The notes: generated by a model not told the origin, from the sequence alone. 45,095 nt of DNA from Pseudomonas sp. UBA2684 (GCA_002354655.1 DELY01000039.1:1-45095), one strand, 5' to 3'. Positions 17,132 through 26,270 are shown, counted from the stretch's first letter. Numbers and translations are program-made.

Positions 17132-19174
17132 GTGAAAACATCGCTTAGCGCTGCCGCAGGGTTCTTACTCAGCGGCGGCGTCAGCCTGGCTCAGGCGGCT
17201 GAGCCGGCCGACCAAGTCGTCGCCGAACTGGCGCCCCTGGTCATCACCTCGCCGCGTACTAGCAGCCGCTGGCTGAGCACGCCCGCGGCAGTCACGGTGG
17301 TGCAGGCCAGCGCGGCAGCGGGCGAGCAAAACCTGGCGCTGGATCGCCTGCTGGCGTCGGTGCCGGGCGTGTTCAGCCAGAATCGCTACAACCTGGCTCA
17401 GGGCCTGCGGCCATCGATCCGCGGCTTTGGTGCGCGCGGCAACTTCGGCGTACGCGGCGTGCGCGTGCTGGTCGATGGCGTGCCATTGACCATGCCCGAT
17501 GGGCAGACCGAACTGGATGGGCTCGATCTCGGCCTGGTCGAGCGCATGGAAGTGCTGCGCGGCCCGGCGTCGGTGCTCTACGGCAATGCCGCCGGCGGGG
17601 TGCTGGCGATTCAGACCCGCGAGCCGCCGGCTGAGCCTTACAGCCTGCTCGATGTCAGCGGTGGCGAGTTGGGTTACCAGCGCCTGCGTGCGGAAACGGC
17701 TGGCAGCGCTGGTAATCTCGGCGGCTTGCTGGCGTTCAACAGTACCCAGCTGGACGGCTACCGCGAGCATGGCAAGGCGGAAACCAACAGCCTGACCGGC
17801 AAACTGCGCTGGTACGGCGAGGGCGGGCGGCTGGGTGTTAGCTTCAACGCCATCGACAACCGCGCCGAAGACCCGGGCGGGTTGACCGCTGCTGAAGTCA
17901 GTGCAAACCGTGATCAGGCCGCGCCGAACAACCTGCGTTTCGATGCCGACGAATTTATCCGTCAGCAACGCCTGGCGCTGGTCTGGGATGGTTATGCCAG
18001 CGGCACCGACGACTACCAGTTGCGCAGTTATCTGGGCCGGCGCGAGTTCGGCAACCGCCTGGGATTTACCAATGGCGGGCAGACCACCTTCGAGCGAGCC
18101 TTCGCCGGCCTGGGCGGGCAATACAACCATCGCCGGGCGGTGTTCGGTCTGCCCCATACGCTGACCGTCGGTGTCGATCTGGAAAGTCAGCGTGACGACC
18201 GACGTCGCTATGACAACCTGTTGGGCGAGCGTGGCGCGCTGACCCAGCAGCAGGACGAAAGCGCCGACAGCAGCGGCCTGTTTATCCAGGATGAAATCAG
18301 CCTCAGCGACGACTGGCAGGCAACTCTCGGCCTGCGCTATGACCGTGTGCGCCTGGCGGTTAACGATCACTTCGTTACGCTCACTGATGGCGACGATTCC
18401 GGTTCGCGCAATCTGCAGGATTGGAACTACAGCCTGGGCCTCAGCTACCGGCTCGACCCACACCAGTCGCTGTACGGGCGCGTGGGCACGTCGTTCGAAA
18501 CCCCCACCGTCAATGAATTGGCCAACCCGCAAGGCGCTGGCTTCAACCCGGCGCTGGCGCCGGCCCAGGCGCTGAACCGGGAGATCGGCCTGAAAGGCGA
18601 ATGGCCGCGCCTGCGCTATGAGCTGGCGCTGTTCAGCATGGACCTTGAAGACGAGTTGGTGGCGTTCAGCCTGGATGGACAACCGGGGCGCAACTTCTAC
18701 CGCAATGCCGGCCAATCACGCCGCGACGGCTTCGAGGCCAGTCTGGAGTGGCAGCTGCATGAGCACTGGCGACTGACCACGGCCTACGCCTACAACCGTT
18801 ATCGCTTCGTCCAGTACCAGGTGGCGGGTAACGATCTGGACGGCAACCGCCTGGCCGGTATTCCGCGGCAGACCCTGTTCACCGAACTGGGCTATGAGTA
18901 CCAAGATGTGTACGCCCGCTTGAATCTCAGTGCCTTCGACCGCATGTATGCCAATGACGCCAACAGCGTGCGGGTGCCGGGTTATGCATTGCTCAATCTG
19001 CGTATCGGCAAACGCCTGACCTGGAACGAGCAGACGCTGGAACCGTACCTGGGGCTCGACAACCTGTTGGATCGGCGCTACTTCGATAATGTGCGGATCA
19101 ACGATGGCAATGCCCGCTATTTCGAGCCAGGGCCAGGACGCACGCTGTATCTGGGGCTTCGCGCAACGTTCTGA
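17132..19174 (+). CDS. TonB-dependent outer-membrane receptor
   Basis: A 680-residue outer-membrane transporter driven by TonB. A signal peptide covers residues 1-22 (ending SLAQA). A TonB-box-like segment LAPLVITSPR follows at ~31-40, then the plug domain (DRLLASVPGVFSQ, RPSIRGFGARGNFGVRGVRV, VERMEVLRGPASVLYGNAAG) and a ~22-strand barrel ending in the terminal phenylalanine (TLYLGLRATF). It starts with GTG at 17132, supported by AAGGAG 8 bases upstream. There is no N-terminal STN signalling domain and no sigma/anti-sigma gene nearby, so it is probably controlled by Fur or another regulator not visible here. Plug motifs suggest the iron-siderophore/ferric-citrate receptor branch, but the ligand is unknown. 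Confidence 0.93.
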   Translation: MKTSLSAAAGFLLSGGVSLAQAAEPADQVVAELAPLVITSPRTSSRWLSTPAAVTVVQASAAAGEQNLALDRLLASVPGVFSQNRYNLAQGLRPSIRGFGARGNFGVRGVRVLVDGVPLTMPDGQTELDGLDLGLVERMEVLRGPASVLYGNAAGGVLAIQTREPPAEPYSLLDVSGGELGYQRLRAETAGSAGNLGGLLAFNSTQLDGYREHGKAETNSLTGKLRWYGEGGRLGVSFNAIDNRAEDPGGLTAAEVSANRDQAAPNNLRFDADEFIRQQRLALVWDGYASGTDDYQLRSYLGRREFGNRLGFTNGGQTTFERAFAGLGGQYNHRRAVFGLPHTLTVGVDLESQRDDRRRYDNLLGERGALTQQQDESADSSGLFIQDEISLSDDWQATLGLRYDRVRLAVNDHFVTLTDGDDSGSRNLQDWNYSLGLSYRLDPHQSLYGRVGTSFETPTVNELANPQGAGFNPALAPAQALNREIGLKGEWPRLRYELALFSMDLEDELVAFSLDGQPGRNFYRNAGQSRRDGFEASLEWQLHEHWRLTTAYAYNRYRFVQYQVAGNDLDGNRLAGIPRQTLFTELGYEYQDVYARLNLSAFDRMYANDANSVRVPGYALLNLRIGKRLTWNEQTLEPYLGLDNLLDRRYFDNVRINDGNARYFEPGPGRTLYLGLRATF

Positions 19175-19311
19175 GGCTAGCCAAGCGCTAGCGCCTGCGG
19201 CTGTTGGCCAGTGTATTCATCTCGCTATCCCTGCACTTTTGCTGGGGTTAATCTACGCTGAAACTAGGTGCACCAAGCGCCTTGTCGAAGTTCTTGGCAG
19301 GAGGAAGTTCC

Positions 19312-19446
19312 ATGAGCGCCAAGTTGCAAAACGCCTTACACGATCTGTTGGTTGCCCTCGGTCTGCTTGAGCGGCCGAAACTGCAACCGATTCCTGTGCG
19401 CAGCAACCCGCCGCGTGAGCCGCAAGCGCCACGCCGCCGTCGCTGA
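19312..19446 (+). CDS. Small basic protein, 44 residues
   Basis: The open frame MSAKLQNALHDLLVALGLLE continues into a proline/arginine-rich tail that ends in four arginines. An excellent GGAGGAAG Shine-Dalgarno sequence lies 5 bases before the ATG at 19312, and the TGA at 19444-19446 is followed by a REP-like hairpin. The N-terminal half could form one amphipathic helix and the tail could bind nucleic acid or ribosomes. I do not recognise the family with certainty. The clean ribosome-binding site and codon use similar to its neighbours make it likely to be real. Confidence 0.65.
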   Translation: MSAKLQNALHDLLVALGLLERPKLQPIPVRSNPPREPQAPRRRR

Positions 19447-19457
19447 CACCTCCGCAG

Positions 19458-19475
19458 GGTGGGCTTCAGCCCACC
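19458..19475. repeat. REP-like hairpin
   Basis: The perfect palindrome GGTGGGC-TTCA-GCCCACC lies between the small basic protein and the converging hydrolase gene. No T-run follows. Confidence 0.6.
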
Positions 19476-19501
19476 GCTTAGGTCAAACGCCTGCCCACTG
19501 T

Positions 19502-20239
19502 TCAGGCGTTTAAGTGCGGGTGGTTGCTAAACCACTCGCCGATCAGTTCACGCATTCGCTCCCCGGAAAAACTCGCAAAATGACCGCCATGCACGGTGCG
19601 CACCGGCAGTTCGCGCAGGCGCGCCAGGCTGCCGGCGTAGTGCTCCAGATTGGCGTGGTAGGCGTCCTCGATCAGCGGCCCGTCGTAGAGAATGTCGCCG
19701 GAAAATAGCGTCTGCGTGGCGGCTTCCCACAAGCTGATGCCGCCCGGCGAATGACCGGGGGTATGCAGCACCTGCAATACCCGGTCGCCCAGATCCAGCA
19801 GGTCGCCTTCCTCGATCAGGCGGGTGGCTGGTGCCGCCTTGACCCGGTATTCGGCGTAGCACAACGGGCAATCCGGGTGCGCCTCGAACATCTCGTCGCC
19901 CACAAACGCGGTGGCCAGGGTGTTGGCGCCGGTCGGCGCAGCGAGGATGTCGGCTTCGGCCGGATGCACCAAGCGCTCGGCAAACTCGTGATGGCCGGCG
20001 ATATGGTCGAAGTGACAATGGCTGGCCACTGCCAACAGGGGGCGATCAGTGAGCCAGGGCAACTGCTCGCGCAAGCTGACCAGGCCGGAACCCGAGTCGA
20101 TCAGCGCATCGCGCGTGCGGCCCTGGATGTGCCACATGTTGCAGCGGTAGAAGGGCCGCACGAAGGGTTCGTGGATCAGGCTGATGCCGTCGTAACGGTG
20201 TTCCACCTCGAACCACTGCTCGCGGTTGACGATTTTCAT
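19502..20239 (-). CDS. Metallo-beta-lactamase-fold hydrolase
   Basis: A 245-residue cytoplasmic hydrolase with the complete MBL-fold metal-binding set: H74-C-H76-F-D78-H79 (SHCHFDHIAGHHEF), HTPGHSPGG, the bridging Asp in LFSGDILYDG and the late His in VHGGHF. The start at 20239 (MKIVNREQW) is chosen because the longer frame runs into a REP-like hairpin; a weak AGAGAG lies ~10 bases upstream. The gene lies 59 bases beyond the NCS1 permease stop on the same strand, so it may be read through from the guanidinobutyrate cluster, though the hairpin between them may limit this. The substrate is unknown; glyoxalase II-like or lactonase-like activities are both possible. Confidence 0.88.
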   Translation of the reverse strand: MKIVNREQWFEVEHRYDGISLIHEPFVRPFYRCNMWHIQGRTRDALIDSGSGLVSLREQLPWLTDRPLLAVASHCHFDHIAGHHEFAERLVHPAEADILAAPTGANTLATAFVGDEMFEAHPDCPLCYAEYRVKAAPATRLIEEGDLLDLGDRVLQVLHTPGHSPGGISLWEAATQTLFSGDILYDGPLIEDAYHANLEHYAGSLARLRELPVRTVHGGHFASFSGERMRELIGEWFSNHPHLNA

Positions 20240-20273
20240 GGCAGGCAACTCTCTGCGGATTAGCCCAGTGTAG

Positions 20274-20291
20274 GGTGGGCCTCGGCCCACC
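20274..20291. repeat. REP-like hairpin between NCS1 permease and hydrolase genes
   Basis: GGTGGGC-CTCG-GCCCACC is a perfect 7-bp stem with a 4-base loop. It has the same stem sequence as the hairpin at 19458-19475, so the hydrolase gene is bracketed by two related palindromes. Confidence 0.6.
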
Positions 20292-20298
20292 ACATGCT

Positions 20299-21639
20299 TC
20301 AAGCCAATTGTGCCTTGGGTACCAGCACCCAGCGGCGCAGTACGCTGTAGCTGGCGGCGGTGAGCAGAAACACCGGCAACGAGGCGCCAAACGACAGCGG
20401 CGAAACCCAGCCCCAGTAATAGGCCAGTGCCGCACCCAAGGCATAGGCGGCGAACGCGGCCGGGTTGATGCCGGCCAGGTAACGGTAGCGGCCGCCGTCT
20501 TCGCTGAGCAGGTCGTCGACATCGTAGTGAGCGCGGTGGATCAGGAAGTAGTCGGCGATCAGTACGGCAAAGGCCGGGATAAACACGCTACCGATGATCA
20601 GCAGGAAGCTCTGGAAGTTGTCGAGGATGCCGGGAATCTGCGAGCCGAGGATCGACAGTACGCCAATTGCCAAGGCCGGTTTCCAGAACGCGGTTTTCGG
20701 GCTGATATTCAGGTACGACAACGAGGCGCTGTACACGCACATGACGTTGGTGGTCATCACCGAAAGGAACACCACGATGGCCGCCGGCAGGCCGAAACCA
20801 AAGCCGGAGAGCAGCACGGCCGGGTCGTAGGTCTGCTCCTGGCCGCTCAGCACGCTGAAGCCGGAGACCGTGGCGCCGAGGCCCATGGCCAGCAGGGTGG
20901 CGGCGACGTAGCCGAGCCAGGTGCCGACCGCTGCCACGCCCTGGCTGCGGCAGTTGCGGTTGTAGTCGGCCGCCAGTGGAATCCAGGAGAACGCCGTGGC
21001 GATGACGATATCGAAAGCAATTCCAGGGGTGATTTCGTTACGCGATTGCGGCGCCATGTCGATCAGCGCGCTGAACTCGAAGTGCTGGCCCATGGCGTAG
21101 AACACCGCGCCGCAGAGCAGCAGCATGCCGACCGCCGCCCAACTCTCGACGCGCTCGATGCCCAGGTGGCCGCGCAGGGCGATCAGCAGCACCAGGGTTT
21201 CGCAGAGGATGGTGAACAGCGCCAGGTTGGAGTAACCGGTCAGGTGTTCCACCGCATAGTTCAGGCTCATGCCCGCCAGCAGTGCCTGAATCCAACTCCA
21301 GGCCAGCAGCGTCAGCAGGTTGACCAACGACGGCAGCTTGGCGCCGAGCGGGCCGTAACTGCCGCGCGCCAGCACCATGGTGGTAAGGCCGGTGCGCTGG
21401 CCCATCAAGCCGACCAGCACCAGCGGCAGGATGCCCAGGCCCGAACCGATCAGCACGATCAGCATGGCGTTGATAAACGTCAGGTCCGGCACCAGCAGCA
21501 TGCCAGTAAGAATGGTGGTGACCACCACGTTGGCGCCGAGCCACAACGCGGTGGTGCCGCCGAGGCCGAGGCTGCGATGGCTCGGATCGGTGGGGGCGAG
21601 GCCGTCCTGGCCGAAGTGCTGGGTTAGGTTTTTCAACAT
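20299..21639 (-). CDS. NCS1-family purine/cytosine permease-like transporter
   Basis: A 446-residue inner-membrane protein with about 12 hydrophobic segments and the architecture of the NCS1 nucleobase:cation symporters (CodB-like). The N-terminal region carries LGLGGTTALWLGANVVVTTI and the middle FSWIPLAADYNRN, a segment characteristic of this family. It belongs to the leftward run of genes that contains gbuA. A permease of this class (PA1419) also neighbours gbuA in P. aeruginosa, so its cargo may be a guanidino compound or related amine; that is inference. The upstream gap (21640-21957) is filled by a family B element and a REP-like hairpin, so it may have lost or changed its link to the decarboxylase gene. 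Confidence 0.88.
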   Translation of the reverse strand: MLKNLTQHFGQDGLAPTDPSHRSLGLGGTTALWLGANVVVTTILTGMLLVPDLTFINAMLIVLIGSGLGILPLVLVGLMGQRTGLTTMVLARGSYGPLGAKLPSLVNLLTLLAWSWIQALLAGMSLNYAVEHLTGYSNLALFTILCETLVLLIALRGHLGIERVESWAAVGMLLLCGAVFYAMGQHFEFSALIDMAPQSRNEITPGIAFDIVIATAFSWIPLAADYNRNCRSQGVAAVGTWLGYVAATLLAMGLGATVSGFSVLSGQEQTYDPAVLLSGFGFGLPAAIVVFLSVMTTNVMCVYSASLSYLNISPKTAFWKPALAIGVLSILGSQIPGILDNFQSFLLIIGSVFIPAFAVLIADYFLIHRAHYDVDDLLSEDGGRYRYLAGINPAAFAAYALGAALAYYWGWVSPLSFGASLPVFLLTAASYSVLRRWVLVPKAQLA

Positions 21640-21756
21640 GTGACGACTCCGATGCTTGATTATTGGTTTTAGCGGCAGTCAGTGATGTGGTGCGATCTTG
21701 TTGTTCTGTTGGCTGAGACGCCTAGCGCGGCCATACGTCCGCTGGCGCCCGGCGTA

Positions 21757-21781
21757 TTGGGCTTCGCGGCGCTCAGCCCAA
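21757..21781. repeat. REP-like hairpin
   Basis: TTGGGCT (21757-21763) and AGCCCAA (21775-21781) form a 7-bp stem. It lies 12 bases from the family B element at 21793, in the gap between the decarboxylase and permease genes. Confidence 0.55.
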
Positions 21782-21792
21782 CCTACGGCTGC

Positions 21793-21962
21793 CCTAGGAG
21801 CCTGTCGGACTTGACCGTTCGTAGCGAGGGAAAGTCCGGATCGAGTCAGTTTTGTTGATCTTTCGAGGCGAATAGCTAGCTATTTAACGAGAGAGAGCGG
21901 CAAAAATGACCGCATCCGGCTTTTCCGCAGTAGAACAGCGTTAAGTCCGACAGGCTCCTAGG
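21793..21962 (+). mobile_element. Family B inverted-repeat (MITE-like) element, copy 1
   Basis: A 170-bp element with perfect terminal inverted repeats (CCTAGGAGCCTGTCGGACTT at the left, its complement at the right) and no open frame. It is nearly identical to the inverted copy at 36511-36680, except near the centre, where a large palindrome is partly degraded here. Both ends are bounded by TA, which fits a TA target duplication as made by IS630/mariner-type transposases. The right end coincides with the stop codon (TAG, complement of 21958-21960) of the decarboxylase gene. Confidence 0.88.
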
Positions 21963-23559
21963 GGTGGAATGGCGCGGCCTCCCTGACTTCGATCAGCAAG
22001 GGACGATCTGTCGGCGCACTGCGCAGCAGCTCGGCCAGGTGCGCATGGTCGCGTGCCAGTTCGGCCGCGCAGCCGAAGCCGCGGGCGATGGCGATGAAGT
22101 CCGGGGTGTAGATGTCGACGCCGAGCGGGGTGATGTCGCGGCGCTGCATGTAGCGCTTGATCTCGCCGTAGCCCGAGTTGTTCCACAGCAGCACGATCAC
22201 CGCCACCTGGGCTTCTACCGCACTGGCCAGCTCAGGCAGGCTGAATTGCAGGCCGCCGTCGCCCATCAGGCAGATCACCGGGCGGCCCGGTTCGGCCAGT
22301 TTCGCGCCGATTGCCGCCGGCAGGCCGTAGCCGAGGGTGCCGTAGCCGGTGGAGGAGTTGAACCAGCGCCGCGCGCCGTCCAGCTCGATCAGGTGGTTGC
22401 CGCTGTACACGGTTTGCGTCGAGTCGCCGACGAAGCGTGCCTCGGGCAGGCTATTCAGCACGCTGTCGAACAGTTGGCGGTAGTGCGCCCAACCCGTGAA
22501 CTCTTCGGCCAGTTGCGCCTGTACGGCCGCGGTGCGTTGCGCGCCGGGGCTGTTGTCGCGCATTTCGCCAACTGGCAGGTCGGCCAGCAACTGGCGCATG
22601 GCCAGGCGCGCGTCGCTCTGGATCGCCAGGCTCGGGGTGAAGTTGCGCAGCAGTTGTTGCGCGTCGATGTCGATGCGGATCAGTTCGCCGCCGAGCTTGA
22701 AGTTGCCGTCAAACACCACGTCATAATCGGTTTCGCCCAACTCGGTGCCAATTGCCAGTACCACGTCCGCCTCCAGCGCCAGCTGCCGCACCGGCACCAG
22801 CGATTGATTGCTGCCGAGCAGCAGCGGGTGCGCGGGCGGCAACAGGCCCTTGGCGTTGATCGTCAGGGCGGTTGGCGCATCGAGGGCCACGGCCAGGGCG
22901 CGGGCTTCGTTCTGCGCCTCGACGCAGCCGCCGCCGAGCAACAGCAACGGGCGCTTGGCGGCGCGCAGCTTGGCTGCCGCTTGACGCAGTTGCGCCACCG
23001 CCGGGGCGGGCCGCGAGACCCTTGGCTTGGCCTGCACGCGCATGTGCGCGGCGGGGGCGGTGATGATGTCCAGCGGCAGTTCGATATGCACCGGCCGTGG
23101 CCGTTCGCCTTCGAACACGGCAAAGGCGCGGGCCAGCACGCCGGGCAATTCCTCGACACTCATCAGGGTGTGGCTGAATGCCGTCACCCCAGCAGTCATT
23201 GCCCGCTGGTTGGGCAGTTCGTGTAGATAACCCTTGCCTAGCCCCAGGCGGTTGCGTTCGTTGACGCTGGAAATCACCAGCATCGGGATCGAGTCGGCAT
23301 AGGCCTGGGCCATGGCGGTGAGGATGTTGGTCATCCCCGGCCCGGTGATGATGAAGCATACGCCGGGCTTGCCCGAGACGCGGGCATAGCCGTCGGCCAT
23401 GAAGCCGGCGCCTTGTTCGTGGCGTGGGGTGATGTGGCGGATGCCGCTGTGCGGCAGGCCACGGTAAAGCTCGACGGTGTGCACGCCGGGGATGCCGAAT
23501 ACCGTGTCGACGCCCCAGGCTTCGAGTTGTTTGACGAGAAATTCGCCGCAGGTGGTCAT
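21958..23559 (-). CDS. TPP-dependent decarboxylase, probable 5-guanidino-2-oxopentanoate decarboxylase
   Basis: A 533-residue thiamine-diphosphate enzyme of the acetolactate-synthase-like superfamily. The N-terminal PYR domain carries the catalytic glutamate E48 (TPRHEQGAGFMADGYAR), a central domain follows, and the C-terminal PP domain has the GDGGLQFS...NNSGYGE cofactor motif. It closely resembles the enzyme encoded beside gbuA in P. aeruginosa (PA1417) and is related to AruI, which decarboxylates 2-ketoarginine to 4-guanidinobutyraldehyde in the arginine transaminase pathway. Co-localisation with guanidinobutyrase supports that role. It lies downstream of the symporter gene (112-bp gap) in the gbuA-led run. 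Its stop codon lies exactly at a family B element end. Confidence 0.85.
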   Translation of the reverse strand: MTTCGEFLVKQLEAWGVDTVFGIPGVHTVELYRGLPHSGIRHITPRHEQGAGFMADGYARVSGKPGVCFIITGPGMTNILTAMAQAYADSIPMLVISSVNERNRLGLGKGYLHELPNQRAMTAGVTAFSHTLMSVEELPGVLARAFAVFEGERPRPVHIELPLDIITAPAAHMRVQAKPRVSRPAPAVAQLRQAAAKLRAAKRPLLLLGGGCVEAQNEARALAVALDAPTALTINAKGLLPPAHPLLLGSNQSLVPVRQLALEADVVLAIGTELGETDYDVVFDGNFKLGGELIRIDIDAQQLLRNFTPSLAIQSDARLAMRQLLADLPVGEMRDNSPGAQRTAAVQAQLAEEFTGWAHYRQLFDSVLNSLPEARFVGDSTQTVYSGNHLIELDGARRWFNSSTGYGTLGYGLPAAIGAKLAEPGRPVICLMGDGGLQFSLPELASAVEAQVAVIVLLWNNSGYGEIKRYMQRRDITPLGVDIYTPDFIAIARGFGCAAELARDHAHLAELLRSAPTDRPLLIEVREAAPFHP

Positions 23560-23671
23560 GGGGGCTTCCTTACAAGTGTCGTCTGAATAAAACGCGATTG
23601 CGCTCGGCGCCAGGTCCGAGTCGCAACCGCCAAGGCCGGCCTCAGCGCAGAGGCCGGCGGGTCGCAGATGG

Positions 23672-25057
23672 TTAGGCCAGGCTGGCGCTGGTCGCCGGCT
23701 GGCGCGACAGCAGACTGATCAGCACGAAGCTGACGGCGCCTACCGCCAGGCTGTAGTAGATCGGCGTGTTGGCGTCGAGGCCGTCGCTGTACATGAAGAA
23801 TGCCGCAGTCAGGCTACCCAGCAGCATGCTGACGATGGCGCCGAGGGTGCTGGCACGTTTCCAGTAGATGGCGCCGAGCAGCGGAACCAGCATGCCACCC
23901 ACCAGCAGGTTGTAGGCCAGGGTCAGGGCGCTGATCACGTCGCTGACCACCAGGGCGATACCCAGTACGACGATGCCGAGCAACAGGGTGAAGATGCGGT
24001 TCTCGGTGGCACTGCCTTCTTCGCCCTGGCGCCCGCTGAACAGCGGCCACAGGTCCTGCGCGGCGGTGGTCGAGGCCGCCAGCAGGCCGGCGCTGGCGGT
24101 GGACATCAGCGCGGCCAGGGCTGCGGCGATCACCAGGCCACGGATGCCGTCCGGCAGGCTGAGCTGGACGATGCTGGCGAAGGCATTGTTGACGTTGTCC
24201 AGGTCCGGCAGCAGGACTTTGGCGGCCATGCCGATCAACGCGGCAGCCAGGCCGTAGAGGATGCAGTAGATGCCGGCAGCCGAACCGGCGACCTTGGCGA
24301 CTTTCTCGCTGCGTGCGGTGAACACGCGCTGCCAGATGTCCTGGCCGATGAAAATGCCGAAAAAGTAGATCAGGAAGTAGGTGATGATGGTGTCCCAGCC
24401 GATCGCCGTCATCGAGAAGTAGCTGGCGGGCAGCTTGGCCACCAGGGCATCCCAACCGCCGGCGTCGCTGATCGACATCGGCATCAGGATGAACACCAGG
24501 CCGACGGTCATGATCAGGAACTGCACGATGTCGGTGAGGGTCAGCGACCACATGCCACCGATGGTCGAGTAGGCGACCACGATGCCGCCGCCGACCAGGA
24601 TCGAGACCCAGAAGGGCAGGCCGAACAGCACCTGCATCACCGTGCCGATGGCGATGGTCGAGGTGGCGCCGATCATCAGCGCATAGACCAGCATGATCGC
24701 TGCGCTGGCGTGGCGCGCGGTCGGGTTGTAGCGCCGTTCCAGCACCTGGGTGACGGTGTAGATCTTCAGCTTGAGCAGCGGTTTGGCGAGGAACAGGCTG
24801 ATGCCGATGATGCCCAGACCGAGCGCGGCGCACAGCCAGAAACCGGATAGCCCATGCACATAACCGAGGCGCACGGTGCCGATGGTCGAGGCGCCGCCGA
24901 GCACGGTGGCGGCCATGGTGCCCAGGTAGAAGCCCGGGCCGAGGTTACGCCCGGCCACCAGATAGTCTTCGCGGGTCTTGGCGCGGCGCATGCCGTACCA
25001 GCCCAGTAGCAGCATCGCCGCCACGTAAATCAGCACCACGAATATGTCCAAAGCCAT
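23672..25057 (-). CDS. Sodium:solute symporter (SSS family)
   Basis: A 461-residue inner-membrane sodium-coupled symporter with about 13 transmembrane segments. It starts with a periplasmic N-terminus and TM1 (FVVLIYVAAMLLLGWYGMRR). Family marks are REDYLVAGRNLGPGF, the unwound-helix region GGASTIGTVRLGYVHG, and a sodium-site helix around AALAALMSTASAGLLAAST. It sits 135 bp downstream of gbuA and 112 bp upstream of the decarboxylase gene on the same strand. It corresponds to the symporter (PA1418) beside gbuA in P. aeruginosa. Uptake of 4-guanidinobutyrate or a related compound is the natural guess, but the substrate is not shown by the sequence. Confidence 0.9.
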   Translation of the reverse strand: MALDIFVVLIYVAAMLLLGWYGMRRAKTREDYLVAGRNLGPGFYLGTMAATVLGGASTIGTVRLGYVHGLSGFWLCAALGLGIIGISLFLAKPLLKLKIYTVTQVLERRYNPTARHASAAIMLVYALMIGATSTIAIGTVMQVLFGLPFWVSILVGGGIVVAYSTIGGMWSLTLTDIVQFLIMTVGLVFILMPMSISDAGGWDALVAKLPASYFSMTAIGWDTIITYFLIYFFGIFIGQDIWQRVFTARSEKVAKVAGSAAGIYCILYGLAAALIGMAAKVLLPDLDNVNNAFASIVQLSLPDGIRGLVIAAALAALMSTASAGLLAASTTAAQDLWPLFSGRQGEEGSATENRIFTLLLGIVVLGIALVVSDVISALTLAYNLLVGGMLVPLLGAIYWKRASTLGAIVSMLLGSLTAAFFMYSDGLDANTPIYYSLAVGAVSFVLISLLSRQPATSASLA

Positions 25058-25192
25058 GATCGGTACCCTCTGTCTCTTGTAATTGTCGTCGCCCGTCGAG
25101 CGGGCATCGGGTGGCCTGACCGAAGGCAGTCGGTCAGGCGGGGTTACAGCAGTGTTAGGCGCATCAATTGCGAAGGTTGCAGCGGCTCAGGT

Positions 25193-26152
25193 TCAGCGAC
25201 GTTGCACGCCGGGCAGTACGCAGAGCATTTCGTAGAGCAGGTTGGCGCCGAGCAACGAGGTGTTGCCGGTGGTGTCGTAGGGCGGGGAGACCTCGACCAG
25301 ATCGCCGCCGACCAGGTCCAGGCCCTGGCAGCCGCGAATGATTTCGATCGCCTGGATGGTGGTCAGACCGCCGATTTCCGGAGTGCCGGTGCCCGGCGCC
25401 CAGGCCGGGTCGATGCCGTCGATGTCGAAGGACAGGTACACCGGGCCGCCGCCGACCTTGGCGCGCACTTCTTCCATCAGCGGGGTCAGCGATTGGTGCC
25501 AGCACTCTTCGGCCTGCACCACGCGAAAGCCCTGCTTGCGGCTCCAGTTGAAGTCTTCGGCGGTGTAACCCTGGGCGCGCAGGCCGATCTGCACCACGCG
25601 GTCGCAATCGAGCAGGTCTTCTTCCACCGCGCGGCGGAAGGTGGTGCCGTGGGCGATTTTCTCGCCGAACATGTGGTCGTTCACATCGGCATGGGCGTCG
25701 ATGTGCACCAGGCCGACCTTGCCGTGTTTCTTCTTGATCGCGCGCAGAATCGGCAGGGTGATGGTGTGGTCGCCGCCCAGGGTCAGCGGCAGGATGCCGT
25801 GCTCGAGAATTTCGTCGTACGACGCTTCGATGATGCGCACCGCTTCGGCCATGTTGAAGGTGTTGATCGGTACATCGCCGATGTCGGCCACGTTCAGCGA
25901 GTCGAACGGCGCGGCGCCGGTGGCCATGTTGTACGGGCGGATCATCACCGATTGGGCGCGGATTTCACGCGGGCCGAAGCGGGTGCCGGAGCGCAGCGAG
26001 GTGCCGATATCCAGCGGCACGCCGACAAAGCCGACATCGAGGGCGCGTTTTTCTTCGCTAGTCTGGATATGTGGCAGGCGCATCATGGTGGCGATGCCAC
26101 CGAAGCGCGGCATTTCGTTGCCGCCCAGGGGCTGGTGCAGGATCTTGTCCAC
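25193..26152 (-). CDS. gbuA: Guanidinobutyrase
   Basis: A 319-residue binuclear manganese ureohydrolase that splits 4-guanidinobutyrate into 4-aminobutyrate and urea. Metal ligands are all present: H129 (LGGDHTITLP), D152/H154/D156 (VHIDAHADVND) and D243/D245 (LSFDIDGIDP). The sequence MDKILHQPLGGNEMPRFGG and the C-terminus LGANLLYEMLCVLPGVQRR match P. aeruginosa GbuA very closely from memory, which separates it from agmatinase (SpeB) and guanidinopropionase (GpuA). It leads a leftward set with the symporter and decarboxylase and is divergent from the LysR gene gbuR, its expected activator responding to 4-guanidinobutyrate. Confidence 0.93.
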   Translation of the reverse strand: MDKILHQPLGGNEMPRFGGIATMMRLPHIQTSEEKRALDVGFVGVPLDIGTSLRSGTRFGPREIRAQSVMIRPYNMATGAAPFDSLNVADIGDVPINTFNMAEAVRIIEASYDEILEHGILPLTLGGDHTITLPILRAIKKKHGKVGLVHIDAHADVNDHMFGEKIAHGTTFRRAVEEDLLDCDRVVQIGLRAQGYTAEDFNWSRKQGFRVVQAEECWHQSLTPLMEEVRAKVGGGPVYLSFDIDGIDPAWAPGTGTPEIGGLTTIQAIEIIRGCQGLDLVGGDLVEVSPPYDTTGNTSLLGANLLYEMLCVLPGVQRR

Positions 26153-26238
26153 GGCTAGGCCTCAGCATTGTTGTGGTTATGAGTGGGGCCGATTCTTGGT
26201 CAGGCTGCGCGTGCGACAAATCGCTGCGGGCAAAAACT

Positions 26239-26260
26239 TAGTTCAGATATTTCTAAACTA
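26239..26260. promoter_or_regulatory. Candidate GbuR operator in the gbuA-gbuR gap
   Basis: TAGTT (26239-26243) and AACTA (26256-26260) form an inverted repeat with a 12-base AT-rich spacer in otherwise GC-rich DNA, 87 bases upstream of gbuA. A LysR regulator divergent from its target usually binds such a site. It is not a perfect T-N11-A box. Confidence 0.4.
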
Positions 26261-26270
26261 TCAACCGCGT

